The notes under the pieces were generated by a model. It ran no database searches. It was not told where the DNA came from and saw only the letters and a list, made by a program, of their open reading frames with translations. Source: Billgrantia campisalis (GTDB lineage Bacteria; Pseudomonadota; Gammaproteobacteria; Pseudomonadales; Halomonadaceae). Taken from it: a stretch of 64,000 nucleotides of DNA. Numbering within the stretch: position 1 is the first letter of the stretch; every line of letters starts with the position of its first letter. The stretch covers positions 1-64,000 of the forward strand of contig NZ_JABFUC010000015.1 of the NCBI RefSeq assembly GCF_022341425.1. Direction: 5' to 3'. Made by a program: the position numbers and the translations under genes. This document shows positions 1 to 6,829 of the stretch, one piece after another.

Positions 1-120
1 TCACACCTCTACCTGCTCGGCGGGGAGAGCTACCGGCTGAAGCAGAAGACGCTCAGCTGACGGTCATGGGTGGGTCAATTTTGTTGACCGCTGGTGGGTC
101 ATTTCTGATGGCCATTGACA
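1..120 (+). mobile_element. Right end of an IS21-like insertion sequence, with the 3' end of its istB-like gene
   Basis: The window opens inside a reading frame that ends at position 60 with the residues GESYRLKQKTLS, which resembles the C-terminus of IstB, the ATPase helper of IS21-family transposition. Behind it lie two direct copies of a GGTGGGTCA motif (about 70-77 and 93-100) and the element appears to stop at 120 with a terminal TTGACA. Repeated terminal motifs downstream of istB are usual for IS21 elements. Position 121 onward reads as part of another gene on the minus strand, which supports 120 as the boundary. The left part lies outside the window, so family assignment rests on a short tail. 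Confidence 0.55.
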
Positions 121-237
121 CCAGCGAATCCCCCAGCGTCAGTTCGACCCCTCGAGGTGGGGCGCCAAGCGCTCATACTCATCCCTCGGCAGGGCCGCCA
201 GCAGGTGATTCTGACGAGGATCATGCGGCAGGACCAT
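121..237 (-). pseudogene. N-terminal remnant of a Crp/Fnr-family regulator, cut by the IS21-like end
   Basis: Read on the minus strand from the ATG at 237, the first 30 codons contain NHLLAALPRDEYERLAPHLE, which is the typical start of a Crp/Fnr cyclic-nucleotide-binding-type regulator. Directly after it the frame hits a stop, but adding one base restores the expected continuation (ELTLGDSL). A one-base frameshift is therefore likely. The gene then ends abruptly at the insertion-sequence boundary at 120. The rest of the regulator is absent from the window. Confidence 0.6.
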
Positions 238-566
238 GGCTGATACTCCCGTATCGGTAAGCCAGCCCCGACCCCAGGGTCCGGAAAGTGAGCTTGCCTG
301 ATGGTGGTTGACGTGAGGAGGCAGGCGCGCAGGAACCGAAGCCCATGCTATGTACGCCAGCGCACAGAAGCGATCCCGTCACGCCACTACGCTCGTACGC
401 GCCAAGACGCAAGCGGCAGGTCAGGAAATTCCGTCCCACCGGGGCGCCGGAACGGGGAACCGACCCATGGCACTCTTATCGCTCTGCAATGATAGCGCCT
501 GTTTTCACACGAGCGCGAGCGGCACACCGGGCGTGGCGGCGCAGGCTTCACCTCTAGGAGTGGTTG

Positions 567-615
567 TAGGGGTGGTTTCCCCTAGGCCCAGCCTCGGGGT
601 ATCGACCACTATAAT
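567..615 (+). promoter_or_regulatory. Possible promoter and hairpin upstream of the 635 gene
   Basis: A perfect 6-bp inverted repeat TAGGGG-TGGTTT-CCCCTA lies at 567-584 and a consensus-like TATAAT at 610-615, 20 bases before the start codon at 635. No convincing -35 element is seen at the right spacing. The hairpin could be an operator or part of the promoter. The rest of 238-566 shows no gene that I can support. Confidence 0.3.
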
Positions 616-634
616 AAGGCAGGAATCCCACACC

Positions 635-1135
635 ATGAATGATTTGACAGCCCTCACCCTGCTGCCACAGGAGCAGCTCACCCTGGCCAGCTACCATGAG
701 CTCGCCGAGATGCATCGCTACCGCAGAACCGCCCTGTGCTTCTTGCCCACCGCGCGACACGTCAGCCGGCTGATGGCAACGCTGGGCATGGAGTGTGAAC
801 AGCGTCTCGAGCGATTGCGCTCGGTGGCCGAGCAGCTGGAGTTGAGCGCCTGCGTCGCCGCCGACCGGCGCCTGCCCCCACCCTCAACGTCCGAGACCGC
901 AAAGCACTTCTTCATCGTCGACGATGCCATGGCCGCCCTGCGGCTCGACCAAACCCTAGACGCCGCCTGCCACTCGCGGCGCTTCTACGACCGGCTCCTG
1001 GAAACCAACGCCACCTCCGAGCTCCACCGCATCCTACAGGCATTCGCCAGGCAGAAGCAGGCCGAATGCCAAGTCCTTGCGGAGTTTCGTGCACAGTGGA
1101 ATGAAGTGGTCCCCGAAAATCGGACCAGGCGCTAA
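635..1135 (+). CDS. Hypothetical helical protein, 166 residues
   Basis: I do not recognise this protein. The start was placed at the ATG at 635 because the upstream codons have no coding character and a candidate -10 box lies just before. The predicted protein is soluble and almost wholly helical, rich in Glu, Arg, Leu and His, with a periodic pattern of E/H residues (for example HELAEMHRYRR and MECEQRLERL) that loosely recalls ferritin-like four-helix bundles. No full metal-binding motif can be assigned. It is the only apparently intact gene in the first 2.3 kb and sits between insertion-sequence debris on both sides, so it may itself be a passenger of past transfer. Confidence 0.55.
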   Translation: MNDLTALTLLPQEQLTLASYHELAEMHRYRRTALCFLPTARHVSRLMATLGMECEQRLERLRSVAEQLELSACVAADRRLPPPSTSETAKHFFIVDDAMAALRLDQTLDAACHSRRFYDRLLETNATSELHRILQAFARQKQAECQVLAEFRAQWNEVVPENRTRR

Positions 1136-1167
1136 GCTCTGATCAGATCGACCAGGAGTGCCTGATC

Positions 1168-1277
1168 ATGAGCAAGATACGTCGGCACTACAGCAGTGAC
1201 TTCAAGGCCAAGGTGGCCCTCGCCGCCTTCAAGGGCGACCAGACGACCTCGGAGCTGGCCGCCCGCTTCGAGGTGCC
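1168..1277 (+). pseudogene. 5' stub of an IS3-family transposase orfA
   Basis: The first 36 codons (starting MSKIRRHYSSDFKAKVAL) match the N-terminal helix-turn-helix of IS3/IS911-type OrfA transposases. After about position 1277 the similarity stops and the frame runs into unrelated sequence ending at 1350. OrfA normally has about 90-100 residues and is followed by orfB, and neither the remainder nor orfB is present. This is a truncated remnant fused to the neighbouring Crp-like fragment. Confidence 0.75.
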
Positions 1278-1375
1278 CCCCTTCCATGGATCGCCAGCAG
1301 ACCCAACGCCTGGAACCGCACCAGCGCACGCCCCACGGTTTCTTCGGTAAGCCCTTCTCGCAGCCCTGAGAGTTT
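1278..1375 (-). pseudogene. Possible helix-turn-helix remnant of a Crp/Fnr-family regulator
   Basis: On the minus strand the residues GLTEETVGRALVRFQALGLL followed by AIHGRG fit the C-terminal DNA-binding helix-turn-helix of Crp/Fnr regulators. Nothing upstream or downstream continues the domain: one side meets the IS3 stub and the other the inverted-repeat element at 1382. It lies 5' of the N-terminal Crp remnant at 121-237 in reading direction, so the two cannot be one simply interrupted gene without rearrangement. Confidence 0.45.
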
Positions 1376-1381
1376 CGAACA

Positions 1382-1484
1382 TAAGTGGCTGTGCAAATAT
1401 TTTCGCGCAGCATTTTCGGCAGTTCGATTTAAAATCAATAGGTTGCGCGTGTTCCTTGTTGGAGATTCACTGCACAACCACTTA
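1382..1484. mobile_element. Short inverted-repeat (MITE-like) element, about 103 bp
   Basis: TAAGTGGCTGTGCA at 1382-1395 and TGCACAACCACTTA at 1471-1484 are inverted copies of one another with one mismatch in 14. The AT-richer interior has no coding capacity. The layout fits a miniature inverted-repeat element or a deleted insertion sequence. No clear target duplication is visible, perhaps because the next element is inserted at its right tip. Confidence 0.55.
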
Positions 1485-1485
1485 G

Positions 1486-1613
1486 GGAACCACTGATCAA
1501 TTCGTCTTTGAGCGGCTGAAGGGCTCAGAGTGGTACAACCACCGCGCCAGCGATCATTGAATTAACCGCACTAAGCGCATCAGCTGCCAAGCTGAAAATT
1601 GATCAGCGGTTCC
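1486..1613 (+). mobile_element. Internal-deletion derivative of an IS5-type insertion sequence
   Basis: GGAACCACTGATCAATT at 1486-1502 and its inverted partner at 1597-1613 match at 16 of 17 positions. The element is flanked by the 4-base direct repeat TTAG (1482-1485 and 1614-1617), which fits the YTAR target duplication known for the IS5 group. Inside, a frame at 1507-1560 ends ERLKGSEWYNHRASDH then stop, which looks like the last codons of the lost transposase. Only about 128 bp remain. It sits at the right tip of the 1382-1484 element. Confidence 0.65.
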
Positions 1614-1783
1614 TTAGGAGAGAAGCACTGGCGTTGACAACCACGGTATACCGGGCATAGCCGCCCGGAGTGGCAACCACGCGAGCTCTGGTACACTCGC
1701 TCCATGACAGAGGTAGACAGATATCCAATTTAAATGAATCTTTGCCAGTTCGACCAGCAGATTTGCCGTGGGACCACCCGGCT

Positions 1784-1875
1784 ATGAAAATTACCCAACT
1801 CAATATCTATCCGGTCAAGTCGCTGGGTGGCATCAGGCTCGACGAAGCCGTGCTCACGGCCGAGGAGCTTGCCTG
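1784..1875 (+). pseudogene. 5' fragment of a MOSC N-terminal-domain (YcbX-like) gene
   Basis: From the ATG at 1784 the residues MKITQLNIYPVKSLGG and then IRLDEAVLTAEELAW match the beginning of MOSC_N / YcbX-type molybdenum-cofactor proteins. Family members have about 260-370 residues, but here similarity stops after about 31 codons and the frame closes at 1936 in unrelated sequence. This is a truncated remnant joined to the LprI-like fragment that follows. Confidence 0.7.
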
Positions 1876-1899
1876 GAAATCGCCCCAGTGGCTTCGGCA

Positions 1900-1977
1900 G
1901 ACGAGCTCTATTCCGGAAAGTATGCCAGCTGCATGAATGAGTCGGGCGGTGTCACCGTCAATATGATGAACTGCACA
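1900..1977 (+). pseudogene. Fragment resembling an LprI/DUF1311 protein
   Basis: In one plus-strand frame the residues YSGKYASCMNESGGVTVNMM and NCT recall the LprI N-terminal domain, where a Cys-Met...Ser-Gly-Gly-Val-Thr...Met...Cys pattern recurs. No start, signal peptide or C-terminal part is present, and the frame changes character immediately after. The call rests on about 25 residues. Confidence 0.4.
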
Positions 1978-1998
1978 GTGAGGAAATCCGGACAACCT

Positions 1999-2082
1999 TC
2001 AGTGGCGTTGACAGCACAGCAGGTAGGCGGTTTCCTTCAGGGTTTCATACTCCTCCAGCGACATTATGGTGGCGTGCCGATC
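1999..2082 (-). pseudogene. Fragment of a YefM/Phd-type antitoxin
   Basis: On the minus strand DRHATIMSLEEYETLKETAY followed by LL and a stop at 1999-2001 matches the central part of YefM/Phd antitoxins (typically VIMSLEEYxSLxET...LL). The N-terminal DNA-binding part is missing, replaced by the start of a hydrolase gene in another frame. The C-terminal toxin-binding part is also lost, and no partner toxin lies nearby. A complete but different Phd/YefM-ParE pair exists at 41879-42426. Confidence 0.5.
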
Positions 2083-2272
2083 ATCCGCTCCAGCCATGGA
2101 TGAAGATGAGCGTCGGTTCGCCACTACCCTGCACTTCGTAGGCAATCGGCACACCGTCCGCTGAGTCGGTCATTCGTGGCCAGTTGACTTCGGCTGCCAG
2201 CGCTTGATTGGTAAGCGCCAACAGCAGAATCAGCCCCAAGTAACCCACGCCGTGTAACGCATAGCCCCTCAT
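2081..2272 (-). pseudogene. 5' fragment of a secreted alpha/beta hydrolase
   Basis: The minus-strand frame from the ATG at 2272 begins with a signal peptide (MRGYALHGVGYLGLILLLAL, cleavage likely after QALA). It continues into the first strands of an alpha/beta hydrolase ending in LIFIHGWSG, the oxyanion-hole HGW motif. It then stops at 2081, exactly where the antitoxin fragment starts. The nucleophile elbow, Asp and His of the catalytic triad are all missing, so the gene is a truncated remnant. Confidence 0.65.
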
Positions 2273-2353
2273 GACGCTCTCCCTATCATTATTCGTGGCT
2301 GGCGAGGTTGCCGCATCGGCGGTGAGCATCAGCCTGGCCGCCGCTCGTTCTCG

Positions 2354-2803
2354 TCAACCCCTGATCTCGGCGATGACCTCGCCGGTCTCCTCGTCCAGCC
2401 CGGTCTCGGTGAAGCCAAGGCTGGCGTAGAAGTCCCGGGCGACCTGGTTGGTTGGTACGTAACAGATCGCAATCCGCTCGAAGGGACCCTTTGCCCGGAT
2501 CTCGTCCACCACACACCGCATGGCCTTGTGCCCGATGCCTCTTCCTTGTTGATGCCGATCGACCATGAGACGGAAGATATTGTAGGCGGGCGGCCTACCA
2601 TCGTGGTCGAAGGACTCGTACATCAGAAAGCCGACCACTTCCCCGTCACAATAAATGGCGCGGGGTCGATAGGTCGGATGGACGCTCGACTCGGCAATGG
2701 AATACAGGTTGCTCGCGACATAGTCGCGCTGTGATTCCGCGACCTCCAGCGTGATGATGGCGTCGAAGTTCTCCCGCGTGACGTCCTTCAGCTCTACGTA
2801 CAT
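2354..2803 (-). CDS. GNAT-family N-acetyltransferase, spermidine/diamine type
   Basis: A 149-residue GNAT protein probably acetylating a polyamine or similar amine with acetyl-CoA. It begins MYVELKDVTRENFDAIITLE, like the BltD/PaiA/SpeG-type diamine acetyltransferases, and has the acetyl-CoA pyrophosphate loop RHQQGRGIGHKAM and a C-terminal DFYASLGF strand-helix. The ATG at 2803 is preferred over one at 2845 because GGAG lies eight bases ahead and the homologous region begins there. The gene stands between the remnant region and the dienelactone hydrolase gene on the same strand. The family call is firm but the substrate is inferred. Confidence 0.8.
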   Translation of the reverse strand: MYVELKDVTRENFDAIITLEVAESQRDYVASNLYSIAESSVHPTYRPRAIYCDGEVVGFLMYESFDHDGRPPAYNIFRLMVDRHQQGRGIGHKAMRCVVDEIRAKGPFERIAICYVPTNQVARDFYASLGFTETGLDEETGEVIAEIRG

Positions 2804-2892
2804 CGTGATGACTCCAGACGGGATATGATCTGTGTAGTGTGGCATGCCGGGCGCCTCGGCGAATCACCGCTGTCGCGAGCTGAAGCTGCTTC

Positions 2893-3633
2893 CTACAGCG
2901 TCTCTTCCAGGAGCATGGCGAGCCGCTTGTGATGCAGGGCGTCGGCGGTTGCGTCAAAGGAGGGGGCGTCCTTGGCCGTGAAGCCGTGGGCGGCACCCTT
3001 GTAGAGCTCCGTGGTGAAGTGTACGCCGGCCTTGGCCAGCGCCTCGTCCATGCGGGCGATCTGCTCGGGGGGCAGCAGTTCGTCCTTGTCGGCGTGGCCG
3101 AGATAGACGCGCCCCTCGATGCTGCCGACTACGTGGACTGGGCTGTTCGGGTCGTCGGCCTCCGCCAGCCGGGCCGAGTGGAAACCTGCCGCGGCGGCAA
3201 TGCGGTCGGGGTGTTCGGCCGCCATGCGCAGCGCGAAGGCGCCGGTCATGCAGTAGCCGACCACGCCGATCTTGCCGTCCGCGAACTCGGCCTCGTTATC
3301 GATGCAGCCGAGCAGGGATGCGAAATCGCGGCATTGCGCCTCGGGCGTCAGGTGGCCGGCATACTCGAACAGGGTGGGACGCACGTCCGGATCGCGGAAG
3401 GTTTTGCCCGCCGGCACGACGGCGCCTCTCGCATCCCGGTAGTAGACGTTGGGCATCAACACGGCATAGCCGTTGTCGGCGATCTGCTGGGCCTTCTCGT
3501 GATAGCAGGGACGCAGGCCGCCGATATCCGTGAACAGCACCACTGCTGGCAGTGGACCTGCGGCGTTCCCGGGCGTGAAGACATGGGCGTCGATGGTGCC
3601 GTCGGCGGCGGGAATGTCGATAGCGCGAGACAT
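2893..3633 (-). CDS. Dienelactone hydrolase family protein
   Basis: A 246-residue cytoplasmic alpha/beta hydrolase of the dienelactone hydrolase family. Family members use a Cys-His-Asp triad on lactones or esters. Visible catalytic residues are Cys128 in GYCMTG, Asp182 in HADKDE (or Asp184) and His216 in AAHGFT. The length fits the family (230-250). There is no signal peptide. No chlorocatechol genes are nearby, so a role in aromatic degradation is not supported. A general ester or lactone hydrolase is equally possible. Confidence 0.85.
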   Translation of the reverse strand: MSRAIDIPAADGTIDAHVFTPGNAAGPLPAVVLFTDIGGLRPCYHEKAQQIADNGYAVLMPNVYYRDARGAVVPAGKTFRDPDVRPTLFEYAGHLTPEAQCRDFASLLGCIDNEAEFADGKIGVVGYCMTGAFALRMAAEHPDRIAAAAGFHSARLAEADDPNSPVHVVGSIEGRVYLGHADKDELLPPEQIARMDEALAKAGVHFTTELYKGAAHGFTAKDAPSFDATADALHHKRLAMLLEETL

Positions 3634-3892
3634 GGGCGGGCTCCGGGGTGTCGATGGGATCCAAGACGCATCTAACCAGAGACGGGCCCTGTTGACGAGG
3701 CTGTTTCTCTTCCGCTCCTGGCCGATTTCTGGCGCTTGTGCCGATCGCCGGTTAGCGTGCCGGCCTGGGGGCGTACAGCCTGCTCTGACAATGCCGAGCG
3801 TTGAGTGAATCGCTGACCCGCGCAGTCAGTGAGCCGGGGGTTAGGTGATACCCTGACCCTGCCGATCGATGACGGTCACTGACGGAGGCGCC

Positions 3893-6253
3893 ATGAGCCA
3901 GATCTTGAGCATGCAGACCTGCGCAGGCGATGCCCGCAGCGCCGTTCGCGAGTTCTACCAGGGTGTCATTCAGCCCGATACCGAGCTGGTGATGTTCTTC
4001 TGTTCGAGCCACTATGACTTGACGGCGCTGGCCGACGAAATGAGTTGCCTGTTCGGCGACATACCGGTGGTGGGCTGCACCACGGCGGGTGAAATCGGCC
4101 CCTTGGGGTATCGCGACCACACGCTCACTGGCGTCAGCTTTCCGGCTGGCAGCTGTACGGCGGTGACGGGGCGGCTGGATTCCCTGCAGCGATTCAGCAT
4201 CGGCCGGGGTCAGGCATTCAGCCAGTCGCTCCTGCAAGACCTCGAGGCGCGAACCACGAGGCCAAGCGGTGGCAACAGCTTTGGTTTCCTTCTGATCGAT
4301 GGCCTTTCCGTGCGCGAAGAGCAGGTGGCACAAACGCTGCAAACGACACTGGGCGATATCGTGCTGGTGGGTGGCTCGGCTGGGGATGACCTGCGCTTCG
4401 CCCAAACCGGGGTCTACCATGACGGGGTCTTCCACCGCGACAGTGCCGTACTGGTTCTGCTGAACACGGACTTTGCGTTCCGCCTGTTCAAGACCCAGCA
4501 CTTTCTCTCCCAGGAGGAGCGTCTTGTGGTTACCCGGGCCGATACGGAACGGCGGGTCGTACACGAGATCAACGGCATGTCCGCCGCCCAGGCCTATGCC
4601 GATCTGATCGGCGTCACAGTGGACGTGCTCGATCCCGGTCATTTCGCCGCCGCGCCGGTGGTGGTGCAGATCGATGGCACCGATTACGTGCGCTCGATTC
4701 AGAAGGCCGAGCCGGACGGTAGCCTTACCTTCTACAGCGCCATCGACGAGGGACTGGTTCTGCGCGTGGCGCAGGGCCTGGACCTGGTCTCCGATCTGAA
4801 GGCGACGATGGCGCAACTCCGTGATGAGCTTGGCCCACTGCAATTGGTGCTCTCCTGCGACTGCATCCTGCGCAATCTGGAGGTCACCCAGAAGGAGAGC
4901 AAGGCGGCCGTGGAGGCGGTTTTCATGCGCCACCGTGCGGTTGGCTTCAGCACCTATGGTGAACAGTACGGTGGCGTTCACATGAACCAGACGCTGACCG
5001 GCATTGCCATTGGCAGTTCTCCTCGCAGCGCAATGAGTGGATCGTCGAATTGCCTGAGCGAGTCCCACCCTCAGCGGCAGCGGAGCTCACGGGCCGCTGG
5101 GCCCCCGCTGGAACCGCTGCGGCAGATCGAGACCGCAAGGCTGCACCGAATGATTCAGGCGCTGATGGACCGTGCCGAGCGCAGCATCAGTGTGCGCAGC
5201 TCGGACTTCAGTCTGTTCCAGACCGCGGTGATGCTGGAGGATCAGGTACGAGCGAGAACCGGCGAGCTGGAGGTGGCGCTGCGTGAGAATGAGCAGATCA
5301 ATCAGGCCCTTCAACTGGCCCAGGAGGGGATGGCGAGAGAGATACGCGAGCGGCGGGAGGCCCTCGAGGCCCTGGAGCGGGAGAGGGAGGAGCAACAGGT
5401 TCTCATCCGCAAGCTCGAGGAAGCCCATAACCAACTGCTGCAGTCGGAGAAGCTCGCGTCCATCGGCCAGCTTGCCGCGGGGATCGCTCATGAAATCAAC
5501 AATCCCATCGGCTTCGTCAATTCCAACCTCAACACCCTGAGCCAGTACATCGATGATCTACTGCGATTGATCGCTGCCTACGAGACGCTAGAGCCAACGT
5601 TGACGACCGAGGACGCGGGGAAAATCGACGCCCTCAAGAGGGAGCTCGAACTGGATTACCTGCGCGAGGATGTCGGCTCGTTGCTCGCCGAGTCTATCGA
5701 TGGTACCGCACGGGTATGCCGCATCGTCCAGGACCTGCGGGACTTTTCCCGCACCGGTGCCGCCGACTGGCAGTTCGCCGACCTCCACCAGGGGCTCGAT
5801 AGCACGCTCAACGTGGCGGCCAACGAGATCAAGTACAAGGCCAAGGTGGTGCGCGAGTATGGTCAACTGCCTGAGATCGAGTGCGTGCCGGCACAGCTCA
5901 ACCAGGTTTTCCTCAACCTGCTGGTCAACGCGGCACAAGCGATCGAAGAGCATGGCACCATTACCGTTCGAACCGGCTGCGAGAGCGATCAGGTCTGGCT
6001 CACCTTTGCCGACAATGGAAAGGGAATGCCAGACGAGCTGCAGTCGCGGATCTTCGATCCCTTCTTCACCACCAAGCCGGTGGGCGAGGGGACCGGTCTC
6101 GGTTTGTCGCTCTCCTATGGCATCGTGCAAAAGCACGGCGGCCGCATCGAGGTGGATAGTCGGCGCGGTGCGGGGACGACCTTTACCATCTGGCTGCCGG
6201 TTCGGCGTGCCTCCTCGGACGAAAGCGCCTCAGCGCTTGAACGGCCGCAATAA
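3893..6253 (+). CDS. FIST-domain sensor histidine kinase
   Basis: A 786-residue soluble sensor kinase. Residues about 1-400 form FIST-N and FIST-C domains, thought to bind small ligands such as amino acids. A coiled coil rich in Glu/Arg (about 440-520) leads to the kinase: H-box with His533 in [11 protein letters not shown]-box [10 protein letters not shown] (about 674), G1 DNGKGMP (about 706) and G2 [11 protein letters not shown] (about 732). No transmembrane segment or receiver domain is present. The start at 3893 is chosen because GGAGG lies just before it, whereas the ATG at 3869 has no ribosome site. No response regulator gene is adjacent, so it is an orphan kinase. Confidence 0.88.
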   Translation: MSQILSMQTCAGDARSAVREFYQGVIQPDTELVMFFCSSHYDLTALADEMSCLFGDIPVVGCTTAGEIGPLGYRDHTLTGVSFPAGSCTAVTGRLDSLQRFSIGRGQAFSQSLLQDLEARTTRPSGGNSFGFLLIDGLSVREEQVAQTLQTTLGDIVLVGGSAGDDLRFAQTGVYHDGVFHRDSAVLVLLNTDFAFRLFKTQHFLSQEERLVVTRADTERRVVHEINGMSAAQAYADLIGVTVDVLDPGHFAAAPVVVQIDGTDYVRSIQKAEPDGSLTFYSAIDEGLVLRVAQGLDLVSDLKATMAQLRDELGPLQLVLSCDCILRNLEVTQKESKAAVEAVFMRHRAVGFSTYGEQYGGVHMNQTLTGIAIGSSPRSAMSGSSNCLSESHPQRQRSSRAAGPPLEPLRQIETARLHRMIQALMDRAERSISVRSSDFSLFQTAVMLEDQVRARTGELEVALRENEQINQALQLAQEGMAREIRERREALEALEREREEQQVLIRKLEEAHNQLLQSEKLASIGQLAAGIAHEINNPIGFVNSNLNTLSQYIDDLLRLIAAYETLEPTLTTEDAGKIDALKRELELDYLREDVGSLLAESIDGTARVCRIVQDLRDFSRTGAADWQFADLHQGLDSTLNVAANEIKYKAKVVREYGQLPEIECVPAQLNQVFLNLLVNAAQAIEEHGTITVRTGCESDQVWLTFADNGKGMPDELQSRIFDPFFTTKPVGEGTGLGLSLSYGIVQKHGGRIEVDSRRGAGTTFTIWLPVRRASSDESASALERPQ

Positions 6254-6283
6254 CCCGCCGATGCGCGGATCCAGCCTATCCGG

Positions 6284-6312
6284 AGCCGCCGCGCCCTGCA
6301 GCGCTGGCGGCT
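6284..6312 (+). terminator. Hairpin between convergent genes
   Basis: AGCCGCC and GGCGGCT enclose a GC-rich loop, followed on the plus strand by TCTCATCTCT. It lies between the stop of the FIST kinase (6253) and the stop of nirD (6322) and may end both transcripts. The T-tract is weak. Confidence 0.4.
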
Positions 6313-6321
6313 TCTCATCTC

Positions 6322-6720
6322 TCACGCCTCGATCCACACCTCATCGCCCTTGAAGCACACCTTCCAGGTGCGCAGCGCCACGCTCTCCTCTTCCAGGCAC
6401 TGGCCGTCTTCCAGGCGGAAGTGCTGCTTGTAGATCGGCGAGGCGACAACGGGCTGTCCCTGGATATCACCGACGATGCCGCGGGCGATGACGTTGGCGC
6501 CGGAGAAGGGGTCGTGGTGGTCGATGGCGTAGAGCTCCTGGGTTCGGCCGGGGAGCTGCGACGTGCTCGGGTCGTGGGGAAGGTAGAAGAGGGCCACCTG
6601 GGCGGGGCCTTCCGGGGTTTCCACCCAGGCGGCGACGCCGGAAAAGGGCACCAGGTCGGCGCGGGTACACAGGGTTTGCCAGGTTTGGGTCATGGTCTTG
6701 GCTGCGGTTGCGGTGTTCAT
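6322..6720 (-). CDS. nirD: Nitrite reductase small subunit NirD
   Basis: A 132-residue Rieske-fold small subunit of NADH-dependent assimilatory nitrite reductase, partner of NirB in the six-electron reduction of nitrite to ammonium in the cytoplasm. The sequence has the NirD pattern (QTLCTRADLVPFSGVAAWV near the start, ASPIYKQHFRLEDG near the end) without the Cys/His cluster ligands of true Rieske proteins, as is usual for NirD. AAGGA precedes the ATG at 6720. It lies 109 bases downstream of nirB on the same strand and should be co-transcribed. Confidence 0.92.
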   Translation of the reverse strand: MNTATAAKTMTQTWQTLCTRADLVPFSGVAAWVETPEGPAQVALFYLPHDPSTSQLPGRTQELYAIDHHDPFSGANVIARGIVGDIQGQPVVASPIYKQHFRLEDGQCLEEESVALRTWKVCFKGDEVWIEA

Positions 6721-6829
6721 GGAAGTGTCCTTGTTCGTTCGGCAAATGCGAGGCCAGGTATCCAGTAAGGGCGGCGCTGTGCGCTGCTTCGCCCGATGAA
6801 TCGGCCTCCCACAAAGCCAGGAGGTGCCG

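Noticed and set aside
2929..3675. Long plus-strand open frame of 248 codons
   Set aside because: It is the antisense shadow of the dienelactone hydrolase gene, whose catalytic motifs are clear on the other strand.
3752..5068. Minus-strand open frame of 438 codons
   Set aside because: Antisense to the FIST domain of the sensor kinase; it shows no recognisable protein family and has the skewed composition of high-GC shadow frames.
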